From Pedobacter montanisoli (GTDB lineage Bacteria > Bacteroidota > Bacteroidia > Sphingobacteriales > Sphingobacteriaceae), in assembly GCF_022809115.1 (NCBI RefSeq), contig NZ_JALGBH010000001.1, positions 310,001 to 374,000 of the forward strand: a stretch of 64,000 bases of DNA. The letters are read 5' to 3'. A program made the position numbers and the translations under genes. The notes below the pieces were generated by a model. The model worked only from the letters and a program-made list of their open reading frames with translations. It had not been told where the DNA came from and made no database searches. This document shows, in pieces, positions 1 through 7,787 of this stretch; the stretch's first letter is position 1, and the number at the start of each line of letters is the position of its first letter.

Positions 1-105
1 TCAAACCGCGTTAACCCTACGGTTACAGAGGTATTAGGTAGGTTGAATATTCGTCCACGTATTGAAGATGTGATCAACAAAGCCATTGATAAAGGCAAAA
101 AATAA
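1..105 (+). CDS. C-terminal fragment of an unidentified protein
   Basis: The first 105 bases read in frame 1 as 34 codons ending in TAA, with a tail rich in Lys, Ile and Asp (ends DKGKK). The start lies outside the window. I do not recognise the family from this fragment. It converges on the OsmC gene across a repeat-filled gap. Confidence 0.6.
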   Translation, partial: SNRVNPTVTEVLGRLNIRPRIEDVINKAIDKGKK

Positions 106-112
106 ACATAGT

Positions 113-180
113 ATGTCACATTGAGCTTGTCGAAATGTAATTCCTGCAAATCAGGCTTCGACAGGCTCAGCCTGACATAC
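113..180. repeat. Intergenic hairpin repeat, GAGC/CTTCGACA type
   Basis: The left arm, TGTCACATTGAGCTTGTCG, pairs imperfectly with the right arm, CTTCGACAGGCTCAGCCTGA, around a short spacer. The same unit recurs near 31.0, 34.2, 36.0, 36.2 and 60.9 kb. It lies between convergent genes, so it could act as a transcription barrier. Confidence 0.8.
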
Positions 181-221
181 GGCTTTAATAAAAGCACAGA
201 ACTTTTTTCTTCCTTTATTAT

Positions 222-284
222 TGTCATGCTGAACACGTTTCAGCATCTTTAGCATTAGATTCCGAAATAAATTCGGAATGACGA
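222..284. repeat. Intergenic hairpin repeat, GTCATGCTGAA type
   Basis: An inner palindrome ATGCTGAA/TTTCAGCAT is followed by a second one, TTCCGAA/TTCGGAA. Both sit between outer GTCAT and ATGAC arms. The same modules recur in most large gaps of this window. This copy is the simple form without the nested CCCGA/TCGGG insert. Confidence 0.8.
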
Positions 285-310
285 CTGGATAGGGCTAAGC
301 GAATAATAAA

Positions 311-787
311 TTACTCATCTTCGGCTCTGCAGCTACCCTCATGCTTAACCGGAAAATTTAATGAATTGGCTATAAAGCATTTTTTATTGGCTTCTTTATG
401 CAAACGTAAAGCAAGATCCTTATGTTCTTTTTTAGATATAACCACCAAAGGGTTTAAGGTTATCTCACTAAATTTACCACTTCCATCAGCACTTTCAATC
501 ATGGTGCCTACAGCATTATCCTGATATTCGATAACGACTACACCATTTTCAGCACAAAGGTGTAAATACCATAGCATATGACATGAGGAAACAGAAGCCA
601 ACAGCAAGTCTTCGGGATTATGTTTGGTTTTATCTCCTAGAAAGATAGAATCAGAAGAACCTGAAAGAGGTGCTTTTCCTTCAACTTCAACTTTAAAATC
701 CCTGTCGTATGAACGGTAATCCATAGTACCTGAACCTTTGTTTCCTTCCCAGGTTAGATTGGTTTTGTAAAGATGCTGCTTTGCCAT
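311..787 (-). CDS. OsmC/Ohr family peroxidase
   Basis: This 158-residue protein belongs to the OsmC/Ohr family, which reduces organic hydroperoxides in the cytoplasm using two reactive cysteines. The family pattern is clear: NPEDLLLASVSSCHML carries the first cysteine (C69), and the second is C137 in KKCFIANSLNFPV. The length is normal for the family. It starts 30 bp downstream of the 2-hydroxyacid dehydrogenase stop and is probably the last gene of the rsmA operon. The 3' end faces hairpin repeats that may terminate the transcript. A second, divergent OsmC lies at 63429-63830. The exact physiological substrate cannot be read from the sequence. Confidence 0.9.
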   Translation of the reverse strand: MAKQHLYKTNLTWEGNKGSGTMDYRSYDRDFKVEVEGKAPLSGSSDSIFLGDKTKHNPEDLLLASVSSCHMLWYLHLCAENGVVVIEYQDNAVGTMIESADGSGKFSEITLNPLVVISKKEHKDLALRLHKEANKKCFIANSLNFPVKHEGSCRAEDE

Positions 788-817
788 AAGTTTCGATTTT
801 CTTAGAGCAATTTAAGA

Positions 818-1747
818 TTAAAATGTGATTTTTTCCAGTTTTTGCGCCAAAACTTCAGATATTTTACGATATGAATCAAAAGTCCACCCGGCAACATGCG
901 GGCTTAATAATACTTTATCATTTTGCTGCAATTCATGATACCAAGTCTGTTCGGCCAATGCCGGAAATTTTTCTACTTCCAATACATCTAGCCCGGCACC
1001 CAGTATTTTGCCTGCTTTGATGTAATTCAGTACAGCCTGTGTATTTACAATTTCGCCACGGCTTACATTCAAAAAGAAAATAGGCTTTTTAAAATGGAAA
1101 AAATACTCGTCATTTACCATTTGCCGGGTTTCACGCGTAAGCGGAATGTGCAAACTTAAAACATCGCTATGCTTTACAATTTCCTCCATGCTCACTTCAC
1201 GAACAAGCTCAGTACCAAATCCCGTTTTATATTTATCGTAAGCTATAATGTTTAGCCCAAAACCACTCAGTTTTTGTGCAAAAGATTGTCCCATAAAACC
1301 AAACCCGATAATACCTACGGTTTTACCTTTCAACTCATAGCCACGGTTCCCTTCTCTGTTCCAGATACCTGTTCTTATTTCGTTATCAGCTTTACGGAAA
1401 TTGTTCATCAGGCTTAACAACATACCTACTGTATGCTCACCAACTGCATCCATATTCCCCTCATTGGCTGCCAGTAATTCTATGCCACGTTCTTTGGCAA
1501 TTTCTACATCAATATTATCTAAGCCGGCACCCGCACGAGCCACAAACCTTAATTGTGGAGCGGAATCCATCATTTCACGATCTATTCTGAATTTAGTTCT
1601 TACCGCAATTCCAGCATAATTTTTAATGACTGATAAGGTTTCTGCCCTACTTATTTGAGGGAGGTCATCAACCTCATAACCTAAAGCAATTGCTTTTTCT
1701 TTAAAAGCAGGATGCAGATCATCAACAATTAGTATGCGCTTATTCAT
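818..1747 (-). CDS. D-isomer-specific 2-hydroxyacid dehydrogenase (PGDH-like)
   Basis: A 309-residue NAD-dependent oxidoreductase of the D-2-hydroxyacid dehydrogenase family. The Rossmann motif GFGFMG lies at 149-153. The catalytic triad is visible as R230 (NVSRGEIV), E257 (DVLEVE) and H284 (SPHVAGW). It lacks the C-terminal ACT regulatory domain of classical SerA, so it is a short form; phosphoglycerate, glyoxylate or hydroxypyruvate are all possible substrates. The start overlaps the end of the S41-like gene by 8 bp, which suggests translational coupling in the rsmA operon. Family assignment is secure; substrate is not. Confidence 0.88.
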   Translation of the reverse strand: MNKRILIVDDLHPAFKEKAIALGYEVDDLPQISRAETLSVIKNYAGIAVRTKFRIDREMMDSAPQLRFVARAGAGLDNIDVEIAKERGIELLAANEGNMDAVGEHTVGMLLSLMNNFRKADNEIRTGIWNREGNRGYELKGKTVGIIGFGFMGQSFAQKLSGFGLNIIAYDKYKTGFGTELVREVSMEEIVKHSDVLSLHIPLTRETRQMVNDEYFFHFKKPIFFLNVSRGEIVNTQAVLNYIKAGKILGAGLDVLEVEKFPALAEQTWYHELQQNDKVLLSPHVAGWTFDSYRKISEVLAQKLEKITF

Positions 1748-2879
1748 GGTGCTTTTTTATATAATCTAAAGTTTGTGCAATCCAATCAGCTGTAGTTGCA
1801 TTGAGTTTTACATCAGGTTTAATGCCTATATCTTCAACGGCAAGTTCTTCTTTTATGCCATTCATATCTGTAGGGTAAAAAGTAAATCGTTTACTGGGCA
1901 GAGTCACGTTATTACCATAATTACTACCATAAGTAATCTGGCCTCTGGTTTCTGTACCTAAAGTGGTCACGTTTTTCAATTTTCTTACCTTTAAAATAAA
2001 TTGTTCGGCATTACTTACAGTATATGCATTTTGCAAAATATAGATTTTGCCTTTATATTTCTTTAACAAAGAGATGAATTGCTGTGATGTTTTATAACCG
2101 CCACCGCCATTATTCCTAAGATCAACAATTAAAAAAAGATACTTGAGCGAATCTGCTATCTGTTGATAGAATGCTGTCGCTTTTTCGATATTCTTCGGAT
2201 TTGAAGCAAAACTGCTTAAACGCAGGTAGGCTGTTTGTTCATTTAACAATTTGAACTCATAGCTTTCTTTTACGTTGCTTAACAGCGCATGATTTGTCGT
2301 GGTAAACTTCCTGAAAGGAGTTCCGATCAAATCGCCATCTACAAGTTTTACATTTCTTATTAAAATATAAGGAACCTGCCCATTTGAAAACAGAATAGCA
2401 TCAAAACTGGAATGAGGGGTCTTAAAGATATAACCCGACAACAGCCCTGTTTTAACGTTGGCAATATGATACTCATTCGCATTTTTGTAAATCGCGAATC
2501 CTGCCCCCTGTACATCATAAATACCTTCCAAACTGTCAGGATGGATTTTTTTCAGATTCTCTGAATCAAATTGCGCTTTTATTGCAGGCCATTTATGCGC
2601 TGAGCCGGGTGTTCGATAAAAACCAAGATGATTATCCTTTAAGGGAATAATCAAGCGGCAAAGCTGTTTGAAAACTTCGAACTCATTGGTATCGGTAAGT
2701 GAACTTTTCAATTCGCTATACAACTGATGGTAAGCTTTGTTATTCTTAAGCTGATCTTTGTAAGATTTAGTTTGTGTTATTGCATGGTATAAAGCATCTA
2801 TATCTGCCTCATTGCTGTTTTGTGCAAACAGAATATTAAAAGAAAGTATTCCGGCTAAAATCAGTATCCATTTTTTCAT
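1740..2879 (-). CDS. Secreted S41-family peptidase-like protein
   Basis: This 379-residue protein starts with a signal peptide (MKKWILILAGILSFNILFAQ). The C-terminal half resembles the S41 (tail-specific protease) fold: LIVDLRNNGGGG at about 250-260, then VSNAEQFIL, where S289 is the expected nucleophile. No PDZ domain is apparent, so it is a short, non-CtpA-like member, probably periplasmic or outer-membrane associated. It begins 19 bp after the rsmA stop and overlaps the next gene, so the three are likely co-transcribed. Activity is inferred from the motif only. Confidence 0.82.
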   Translation of the reverse strand: MKKWILILAGILSFNILFAQNSNEADIDALYHAITQTKSYKDQLKNNKAYHQLYSELKSSLTDTNEFEVFKQLCRLIIPLKDNHLGFYRTPGSAHKWPAIKAQFDSENLKKIHPDSLEGIYDVQGAGFAIYKNANEYHIANVKTGLLSGYIFKTPHSSFDAILFSNGQVPYILIRNVKLVDGDLIGTPFRKFTTTNHALLSNVKESYEFKLLNEQTAYLRLSSFASNPKNIEKATAFYQQIADSLKYLFLIVDLRNNGGGGYKTSQQFISLLKKYKGKIYILQNAYTVSNAEQFILKVRKLKNVTTLGTETRGQITYGSNYGNNVTLPSKRFTFYPTDMNGIKEELAVEDIGIKPDVKLNATTADWIAQTLDYIKKHHE

Positions 2880-2898
2880 ATTACATAAGACGCTGCTT

Positions 2899-3687
2899 TT
2901 AATTCTTTAGCTGCATGGTAGCCACAAAATTAGTGAGTTCAATAAAGTCATTCACTGTAAGTTGTTCAGCTCTTTTTTCATAAAAAGGATGTTCGCCCAA
3001 ACGGTCTTTTGATAGCACAGCAGACAAAGCATTACGCAAGGTTTTTCTACGTTGATTAAAACCCGCTTTTACCACACGCCAAAACAACTTTTCATCACAT
3101 GGTAGGTTTTCAACCTGATTTCTGGATAAACGGATAACACCCGAATTTACTTTAGGTGGCGGATTAAATGTACCCGGCTTTACCGTAAACAAATAATCGA
3201 TATCATAGTAAGCCTGTATCAATACGCTCAAAATGCCATATTCTTTGGTTCCGGCTTTTGCAGCACAGCGCTCTGCTACCTCTTTCTGAAACATCCCAAC
3301 CATTTCAGGAATCTGTTGCCTATTATCTAAAATTTTAAATAAAATTTGTGAAGAGATATTATAAGGGAAGTTACCGATTACGGCAAATTTACCAGAAAAA
3401 ATATCCTGAAAATTAAGCTTTAAAAAATCGCCGTTAATGAGTCTATTGCCTAATTGCGGATATTTATCCTGCAGGTAATGAAAAGATTCTACATCTATAT
3501 CTATCAAATAAGTTTGCAGGTCTTTTCTGTTCAGTAAAAAATCAGACAAAATACCCATTCCCGGTCCAACTTCTAACACTTCATGGTATTCATCAGTATG
3601 GATCAATCCGTTTACAATTCTTTCGGCAATACCTTTATCCGTTAAAAAATGCTGACCTAAATGTTTTTTTGCTTTTACTGAACTCAT
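2899..3687 (-). CDS. rsmA: 16S rRNA (A1518/A1519) dimethyltransferase
   Basis: RsmA/KsgA dimethylates two adjacent adenines in the 3' hairpin of 16S rRNA during small-subunit maturation. The 262-residue protein has the family N-terminus (KKHLGQHFLTD), the AdoMet motif EVGPGMG at 39-45 and the catalytic NFPYN at 106-110. Length and motifs are standard. It is divergent from pdxA, with about 155 bp between them, and leads an operon with the S41-like, dehydrogenase and OsmC genes. Confidence 0.96.
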   Translation of the reverse strand: MSSVKAKKHLGQHFLTDKGIAERIVNGLIHTDEYHEVLEVGPGMGILSDFLLNRKDLQTYLIDIDVESFHYLQDKYPQLGNRLINGDFLKLNFQDIFSGKFAVIGNFPYNISSQILFKILDNRQQIPEMVGMFQKEVAERCAAKAGTKEYGILSVLIQAYYDIDYLFTVKPGTFNPPPKVNSGVIRLSRNQVENLPCDEKLFWRVVKAGFNQRRKTLRNALSAVLSKDRLGEHPFYEKRAEQLTVNDFIELTNFVATMQLKN

Positions 3688-3718
3688 ATTTAATGTAATA
3701 TAGCCGATGCTATAGGTA

Positions 3719-3726
3719 CAAAGGTA
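3719..3726 (-). promoter_or_regulatory. Candidate -7 element for rsmA
   Basis: The minus strand reads TACCTTTG, an exact match to the Bacteroidota -7 consensus TAnnTTTG, about 30 bp upstream of the rsmA ATG. No clear TTTG -33 partner is seen, so this is tentative. Confidence 0.45.
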
Positions 3727-3842
3727 ATTTTTTTAGTTCAGATATGAGATAGCAGCAAGTACAGACACATTCTCTCCATATAAACCGGGTAGATTTTTGC
3801 GGTTAAGTACAAGAATCGCTAATTTGCGCTAAATTTGATTTT

Positions 3843-4919
3843 ATGAGCAAAGTAAAAATAGGTATCAGTATTGGCGATGTAAACGGTATTGGTTTAGAAG
3901 TGATCTTAAAAACCCTTTCCGAAAATAAGATCTTGGATTACTGCACTCCTGTTGTTTACGGACATACCAAGGTGGCGTCTTTTCACAGAAAAGCCTTACA
4001 CTTAAACGATTTCATGTTTAACGTTGTACCTAACGCCGAAGCTGCTGTTGCCCATAAAGCCAATATGATCAATTGCTGGGAAGAGGATGTAAAAATAGAC
4101 CTTGGACAAGCCAATGAAACAGGCGGAAAGTATGCTTTTTTATCTTTACAGAAAGCTACCGATGATTTAGTAAATGGCAAGATTGATGCATTGGTTACTG
4201 CACCTATTAACAAAAACAATATCCAGTCTGAGCAATTTAACTTTGCCGGACATACCGAATATCTACAGGAAAGGGCGAAAAGTAAAGATGCTTTGATGTT
4301 CCTGATCAGCGATGACCTGAGAGTTGGCGTAGTTACCGGACATATTCCTGTTGCTGATGTCGCAAAAAACATTACCAAAGAAAAAATTGTGCAGAAGTTA
4401 AAGCTGATCAATGAGAGCTTAAAAAAGGATTTCTGGATTGAGAAACCAAAAATTGCTGTTTTAGGTTTAAATCCACATGCCAGCGATAATGGTTTAATAG
4501 GGAACGAAGAAGCTGAGATAATCAGCCCGGCTATACAGGCAGCATTTGATGAAGGTATTATCTGCTTTGGTCCTTATCCCGCCGATGGTTTCTTTGGCAA
4601 TGGTACTTACAAACAGTTTGATGCCGTTTTAGCGATGTACCACGATCAAGGCTTAATTCCTTTTAAAACAATTTCTTTTGGTGCGGGCGTAAACTTTACC
4701 GCGGGATTAAACTTTGTGCGCACCTCACCTGATCATGGTACCGGATACAACATTGCTGGTAAAAATCAGGCCAATCCTTCTTCTTTTATGGAAGCCTTAT
4801 TTGCTGCAATACACATTGTGAACAACCGCCGTGAGCAGGAAGCGATGTTAAGCAACCAGCTTAAAACGGGCGGCAAAATCATTGAAACCGCAGCCGACGT
4901 AAAAGACGATGCAAATTAA
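3843..4919 (+). CDS. pdxA: 4-hydroxythreonine-4-phosphate dehydrogenase
   Basis: PdxA oxidises 4-phosphohydroxy-L-threonine in DXP-dependent pyridoxal 5'-phosphate synthesis; it is a cytoplasmic, metal-dependent enzyme. The 358-residue product has family hallmarks: GDVNGIGLEVILK at the N-terminus, TAPINK, the metal-ligand segments FAGHTEYL and GLNPHASDNG, and MYHDQGLIPFK near the C-terminus. Length is typical. A TAAATTTG box lies at 3830-3837, only 6 bp before the ATG; if it is the -7 element the mRNA would be nearly leaderless, which I regard as uncertain. Convergent with the pirin gene. Confidence 0.96.
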   Translation: MSKVKIGISIGDVNGIGLEVILKTLSENKILDYCTPVVYGHTKVASFHRKALHLNDFMFNVVPNAEAAVAHKANMINCWEEDVKIDLGQANETGGKYAFLSLQKATDDLVNGKIDALVTAPINKNNIQSEQFNFAGHTEYLQERAKSKDALMFLISDDLRVGVVTGHIPVADVAKNITKEKIVQKLKLINESLKKDFWIEKPKIAVLGLNPHASDNGLIGNEEAEIISPAIQAAFDEGIICFGPYPADGFFGNGTYKQFDAVLAMYHDQGLIPFKTISFGAGVNFTAGLNFVRTSPDHGTGYNIAGKNQANPSSFMEALFAAIHIVNNRREQEAMLSNQLKTGGKIIETAADVKDDAN

Positions 4920-4950
4920 GCGATAAAGTAACTCCATTATACCCGAAATC

Positions 4951-5030
4951 ACGTCACTCTGAATTTATTTCAGAGTCTATGCCCACTAAAATTAGATGCT
5001 GAACTTCCCGATTGGTCGGTTCAGCATGAA
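4951..5030. repeat. Intergenic hairpin repeats between pdxA and pirin gene
   Basis: Two hairpins stand in tandem: ACTCTGAA with TTCAGAGT, then GATGCTGAAC with GTTCAGCATG around a TTCCCGA-containing loop. They belong to the GTCATGCTGAA family found in other gaps. They sit between two convergent genes. Confidence 0.75.
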
Positions 5031-5036
5031 GATAAT

Positions 5037-5921
5037 TTACTTTATAGGCTTAATTGGTGCAGGTAAAGGAATGTAATCTGTTTCACCAGGTACATGATCA
5101 AATTCTTGTGCTACCCATTTTCTTTTAGCTTCTTCTATCAATGCTTTATCACTTGCCACAAAATTCCAGTAAATAAACCGTTCTTCAGGGAAAGGCTCAC
5201 CGCCAAAAATATAAACACTGGTATTTTCCTGCATGGTAAATTCGCACAAAATACCTTCTTTAGCTACTAATAAATTTTTCGGCCCGAAAACATTTCCTTC
5301 ACTCTCTACTGCGCCTTCAAGAATATATAAACCACTTTCTCCAAATAACTGATGGCCTAAATTAATGGTTTGTTTTTCTTTGGTTCTGATTTCTAAAAGA
5401 TACAAAGGACTGTAAACAGGTACCGGCGACCGATGCCCCAAAACCTCTCCTGCAATCAATTTAAAAGATACTCCGTTTTCTTCCCACGAAGGTATATCTG
5501 CCGCTTCAACGTGGAAAAATTCAGGTTTCATCTGTTCCAAATGTTTTGGCAAAGCAACCCAAATCTGCAAGCCATGCATTTGTCCTTCACGTTTGGCATG
5601 TACCGGCATTCTCTCTGAATGGACAATACCTTTTCCGGCCGTCATCCAGTTTACCTGACCGGGTTTAATTTCTACTACCGAGCCTAAGCTGTCGCGGTGC
5701 ATGATGCTACCTTCAAACAGGAAAGTCAATGTTGACAAACCAATATGCGGATGCGGGCCAATATCAATATTTGCGTTACCCGACAAATCTACCGGACCCA
5801 TATGATCTATAAAACAGAAAGGACCTACCAAGCGTTTTTCCCTAAATGGTAATAAGCGTCCTACCATGAAATTCCCAATTAAGCTGGGACGTTCTTCTAT
5901 AACGAGCTGGATATTTGACAT
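5037..5921 (-). CDS. Pirin family protein
   Basis: Pirins are cupin-fold Fe(II) proteins; some bacterial members have quercetinase activity. With the start used here the protein has 294 residues, and the metal ligands H57, H59, H101 and E103 are all present (GPHPHIG and GIVHSER). A TTG codon 18 bp upstream also opens the frame, but it lies inside a TATATTTG -7-like element (5937-5944), so the ATG at 5921 is preferred. It is followed by repeats and converges with pdxA. The physiological role is unknown. Confidence 0.9.
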   Translation of the reverse strand: MSNIQLVIEERPSLIGNFMVGRLLPFREKRLVGPFCFIDHMGPVDLSGNANIDIGPHPHIGLSTLTFLFEGSIMHRDSLGSVVEIKPGQVNWMTAGKGIVHSERMPVHAKREGQMHGLQIWVALPKHLEQMKPEFFHVEAADIPSWEENGVSFKLIAGEVLGHRSPVPVYSPLYLLEIRTKEKQTINLGHQLFGESGLYILEGAVESEGNVFGPKNLLVAKEGILCEFTMQENTSVYIFGGEPFPEERFIYWNFVASDKALIEEAKRKWVAQEFDHVPGETDYIPLPAPIKPIK

Positions 5922-5936
5922 ATTTTTAGCTTTTAA

Positions 5937-5944
5937 CAAATATA
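5937..5944 (-). promoter_or_regulatory. Candidate -7 element for pirin gene
   Basis: The minus strand reads TATATTTG, matching TAnnTTTG, 15 bp before the chosen ATG. It decides the start, because the upstream TTG would fall within the promoter. Confidence 0.45.
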
Positions 5945-6007
5945 ACTCAAATAAAGTTCTGTATCACATCACTACTTTTCAGAACACCGTCATAAAATCT
6001 TTATGCA

Positions 6008-6034
6008 CAAAAAAGCCCCCGACGTGCGGAGGCT
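6008..6034 (-). terminator. Rho-independent terminator of fabV
   Basis: On the minus strand AGCC-T-CCG pairs with CGG-G-GGCT, with one mismatch, around a 5-base loop, and a run of six T follows at once. It begins 22 bp after the fabV stop. Confidence 0.8.
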
Positions 6035-6056
6035 ATATTTTAATTTATACGTTGAA

Positions 6057-7253
6057 TTATGCTTGTTGTAAGCCTGGCATCTCAACCATTTCGTTCACAT
6101 CAGCCTGGTAATCTACTCCAGCCACATCAAAACCAAATAGGTTTAGGAAATCATGTTTGTAACCAGCTAAATCACCTATTTTAGGTAAAGTCTCTTCAGT
6201 AGCATCTTTCCATAATTCTTTAATCTGGCTTTGCACATCCTCACGCATTTCCCAATCATCCACTCTAATCCTTCCTTTATCGTCAACCGGAGGATTTCCT
6301 CCCTTATATAATCTGTCGCTAAATAAACGCTGCATCTGCTCAATACATCCCTCATGAATACCCTTTTCTTTCATGATTTTGTATAATAACGAGATATACA
6401 AAGGAATTACAGGAATAGCCGAGCTTGCCTGCGTTACTAAGGCTTTATTTACAGAAACGTAAGCTTTACCTTTAATATCAGCCAGTTTATCGCTAATGGT
6501 AAATGCTGTTGCCTCCAAATGATCTTTTGCACGACCTATTGTTCCTTTACGGTAAACCGCTTCAGTTACTTCTGGGCCAATATAAGAGTAAGCAACGGTT
6601 GTTGCACCTTCTGCTAAAACACCTGCGGCTTTCAAATCATCCATCCACATCTCCCAATCTTCACCACCCATAACGGCTACGGTATTGGCAATTTCTTCTT
6701 CATTTGCAGGCTCTATTGATACATTAGATACAACACCCGTGTGAAAATCTACCGTTTTATCTGTAAATACACTACCGATAGGCTTTAAAGTTGAACGGTG
6801 TAATACACCTGTTTTAGGGTTAGTTCTTACCGGCGAGGCCAAGCTATAAATAACCAAATCTATCTGACCTAGGTCAGCTTTGATCAAATTGATAGTTTGC
6901 TGTTTTACTTCATCAGAGAAAGCATCTCCGTTGATGCTCTTAGCATATAATCCGTCTGCCTGTGCCTGAGTTTCAAAAGCAGCCGTGTTATACCATCCCG
7001 GTGAAGCTGTTTTACCTTCCTTAGGCTCTTTCTCAAAATAAACACCAATGGTTGCAGCACCTGCACCATAAGCAGCAGTAATTCTTGAGGCTAATCCAAA
7101 ACCAGTACTTGCACCTATTACCAGCACATTTTTAGGGCCATCAATCTTACCTTTTGACTTTACATATTCGATCTGGTTTTTAACGTTCTGAGCACAGCCC
7201 ACTGGATGAGCTGTTAAACAGATAAAACCACGCATTCTTGGTTCAATAATCAT
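6057..7253 (-). CDS. fabV: Enoyl-[ACP]/trans-2-enoyl-CoA reductase, FabV type
   Basis: FabV is the NADH-dependent enoyl reductase of the last fatty-acid elongation step and is the isoform known to be poorly inhibited by triclosan. The 398-residue protein opens with IIEPRMRGFICLTAHP, has the nucleotide motif VIGASTGFGLASR near 45-57, and the FabV-specific Tyr-(X8)-Lys pair as Y234 and K243. It is a monocistronic unit with a matching promoter upstream, a stem-loop at the start of its mRNA leader and a terminator downstream. Confidence 0.96.
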   Translation of the reverse strand: MIIEPRMRGFICLTAHPVGCAQNVKNQIEYVKSKGKIDGPKNVLVIGASTGFGLASRITAAYGAGAATIGVYFEKEPKEGKTASPGWYNTAAFETQAQADGLYAKSINGDAFSDEVKQQTINLIKADLGQIDLVIYSLASPVRTNPKTGVLHRSTLKPIGSVFTDKTVDFHTGVVSNVSIEPANEEEIANTVAVMGGEDWEMWMDDLKAAGVLAEGATTVAYSYIGPEVTEAVYRKGTIGRAKDHLEATAFTISDKLADIKGKAYVSVNKALVTQASSAIPVIPLYISLLYKIMKEKGIHEGCIEQMQRLFSDRLYKGGNPPVDDKGRIRVDDWEMREDVQSQIKELWKDATEETLPKIGDLAGYKHDFLNLFGFDVAGVDYQADVNEMVEMPGLQQA

Positions 7254-7269
7254 ATTCGCTTATTTTTTT

Positions 7270-7289
7270 AAAGCTGGTAGCCCAGCTTT
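7270..7289 (-). promoter_or_regulatory. 5'-terminal stem-loop in fabV leader
   Basis: AAAGCTGG and CCAGCTTT form a perfect 8-bp stem with a TAGC loop. Measured from the -7 box at 7296-7303, transcription would begin almost exactly at this hairpin. Read on the plus strand it looks like a terminator, but no plus-strand gene lies upstream for it to serve. A role in mRNA stability or translation is inferred. Confidence 0.5.
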
Positions 7290-7295
7290 TTTTGT

Positions 7296-7327
7296 CAAAA
7301 CTATCCTAATTTTTTATTCTATGCAAA
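7296..7327 (-). promoter_or_regulatory. Bacteroidota-type promoter of fabV
   Basis: On the minus strand TTTG (7324-7327) is followed after 20 bp by TAGTTTTG (7296-7303). This fits the -33 TTTG / -7 TAnnTTTG promoter of this phylum and is the best two-part match noticed in the window. Confidence 0.7.
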
Positions 7328-7430
7328 TTACAATTTTTTCAAACGAAAAAGGAAATGGTTAAGCAGCCTATGAATTCATGATTTTAAAATCATTAAATAC
7401 AATATATTTGACCAAACAAAACTATACATC

Positions 7431-7655
7431 ATGCTAAAAAAAGGCGAACACATAGAAGGCGTTCCTTCAGAATTACAGCAGTTGCTTGACCACGATAAAG
7501 AAGCAAACGATTTTTTTGAAACCTTAACCAAATCATACAAACAAGGTTACTGCGACTGGGTAGGTTCTGCCAAACAGGAAGCTACCAGACACACAAGAGC
7601 AGAAAAAGCAATTTTAATGCTGAGAAACAAGCAAAAGACTTTAAAAACAGTTTAA
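7431..7655 (+). CDS. YdeI/OmpD-associated family small protein
   Basis: This 74-residue protein matches the YdeI/OmpD-associated (OmdA) family by the pattern FFETLTKSYKQGYCDWVGSA, followed by KQEATRHTRAEKAILML. The family is linked to bacteriocin protection in some annotations, but the biochemical role is not established. It is a stand-alone small gene between the divergent fabV and uvrA. Confidence 0.75.
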   Translation: MLKKGEHIEGVPSELQQLLDHDKEANDFFETLTKSYKQGYCDWVGSAKQEATRHTRAEKAILMLRNKQKTLKTV

Positions 7656-7752
7656 CAGGCCTGTCCCAAAGAACTGTAAAAATCCGATCATATTAACACA
7701 TTTACATCTATTTAAGCATTCTAAATCAATAGCTTTTGTACTTTTATTTCGT

Positions 7753-7760
7753 TAATTTTG
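7753..7760 (+). promoter_or_regulatory. Candidate -7 element for uvrA
   Basis: TAATTTTG matches TAnnTTTG, 28 bp before the uvrA ATG. A TTTG lies 14 bp upstream, which is shorter than the usual spacing, so the -33 element is doubtful. Confidence 0.4.
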
Positions 7761-7787
7761 CAAGCTATTTTAGAGAGTAAGTAACCT

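Noticed and set aside
3830..3837. TAAATTTG as the pdxA promoter
   Set aside because: It lies only 6 bp before the ATG and has no -33 partner at normal spacing, so it was not listed as a feature.
5866..6111. Plus-strand frame across the fabV-pirin gap
   Set aside because: It is antisense to the fabV end and pirin start and crosses the fabV terminator.
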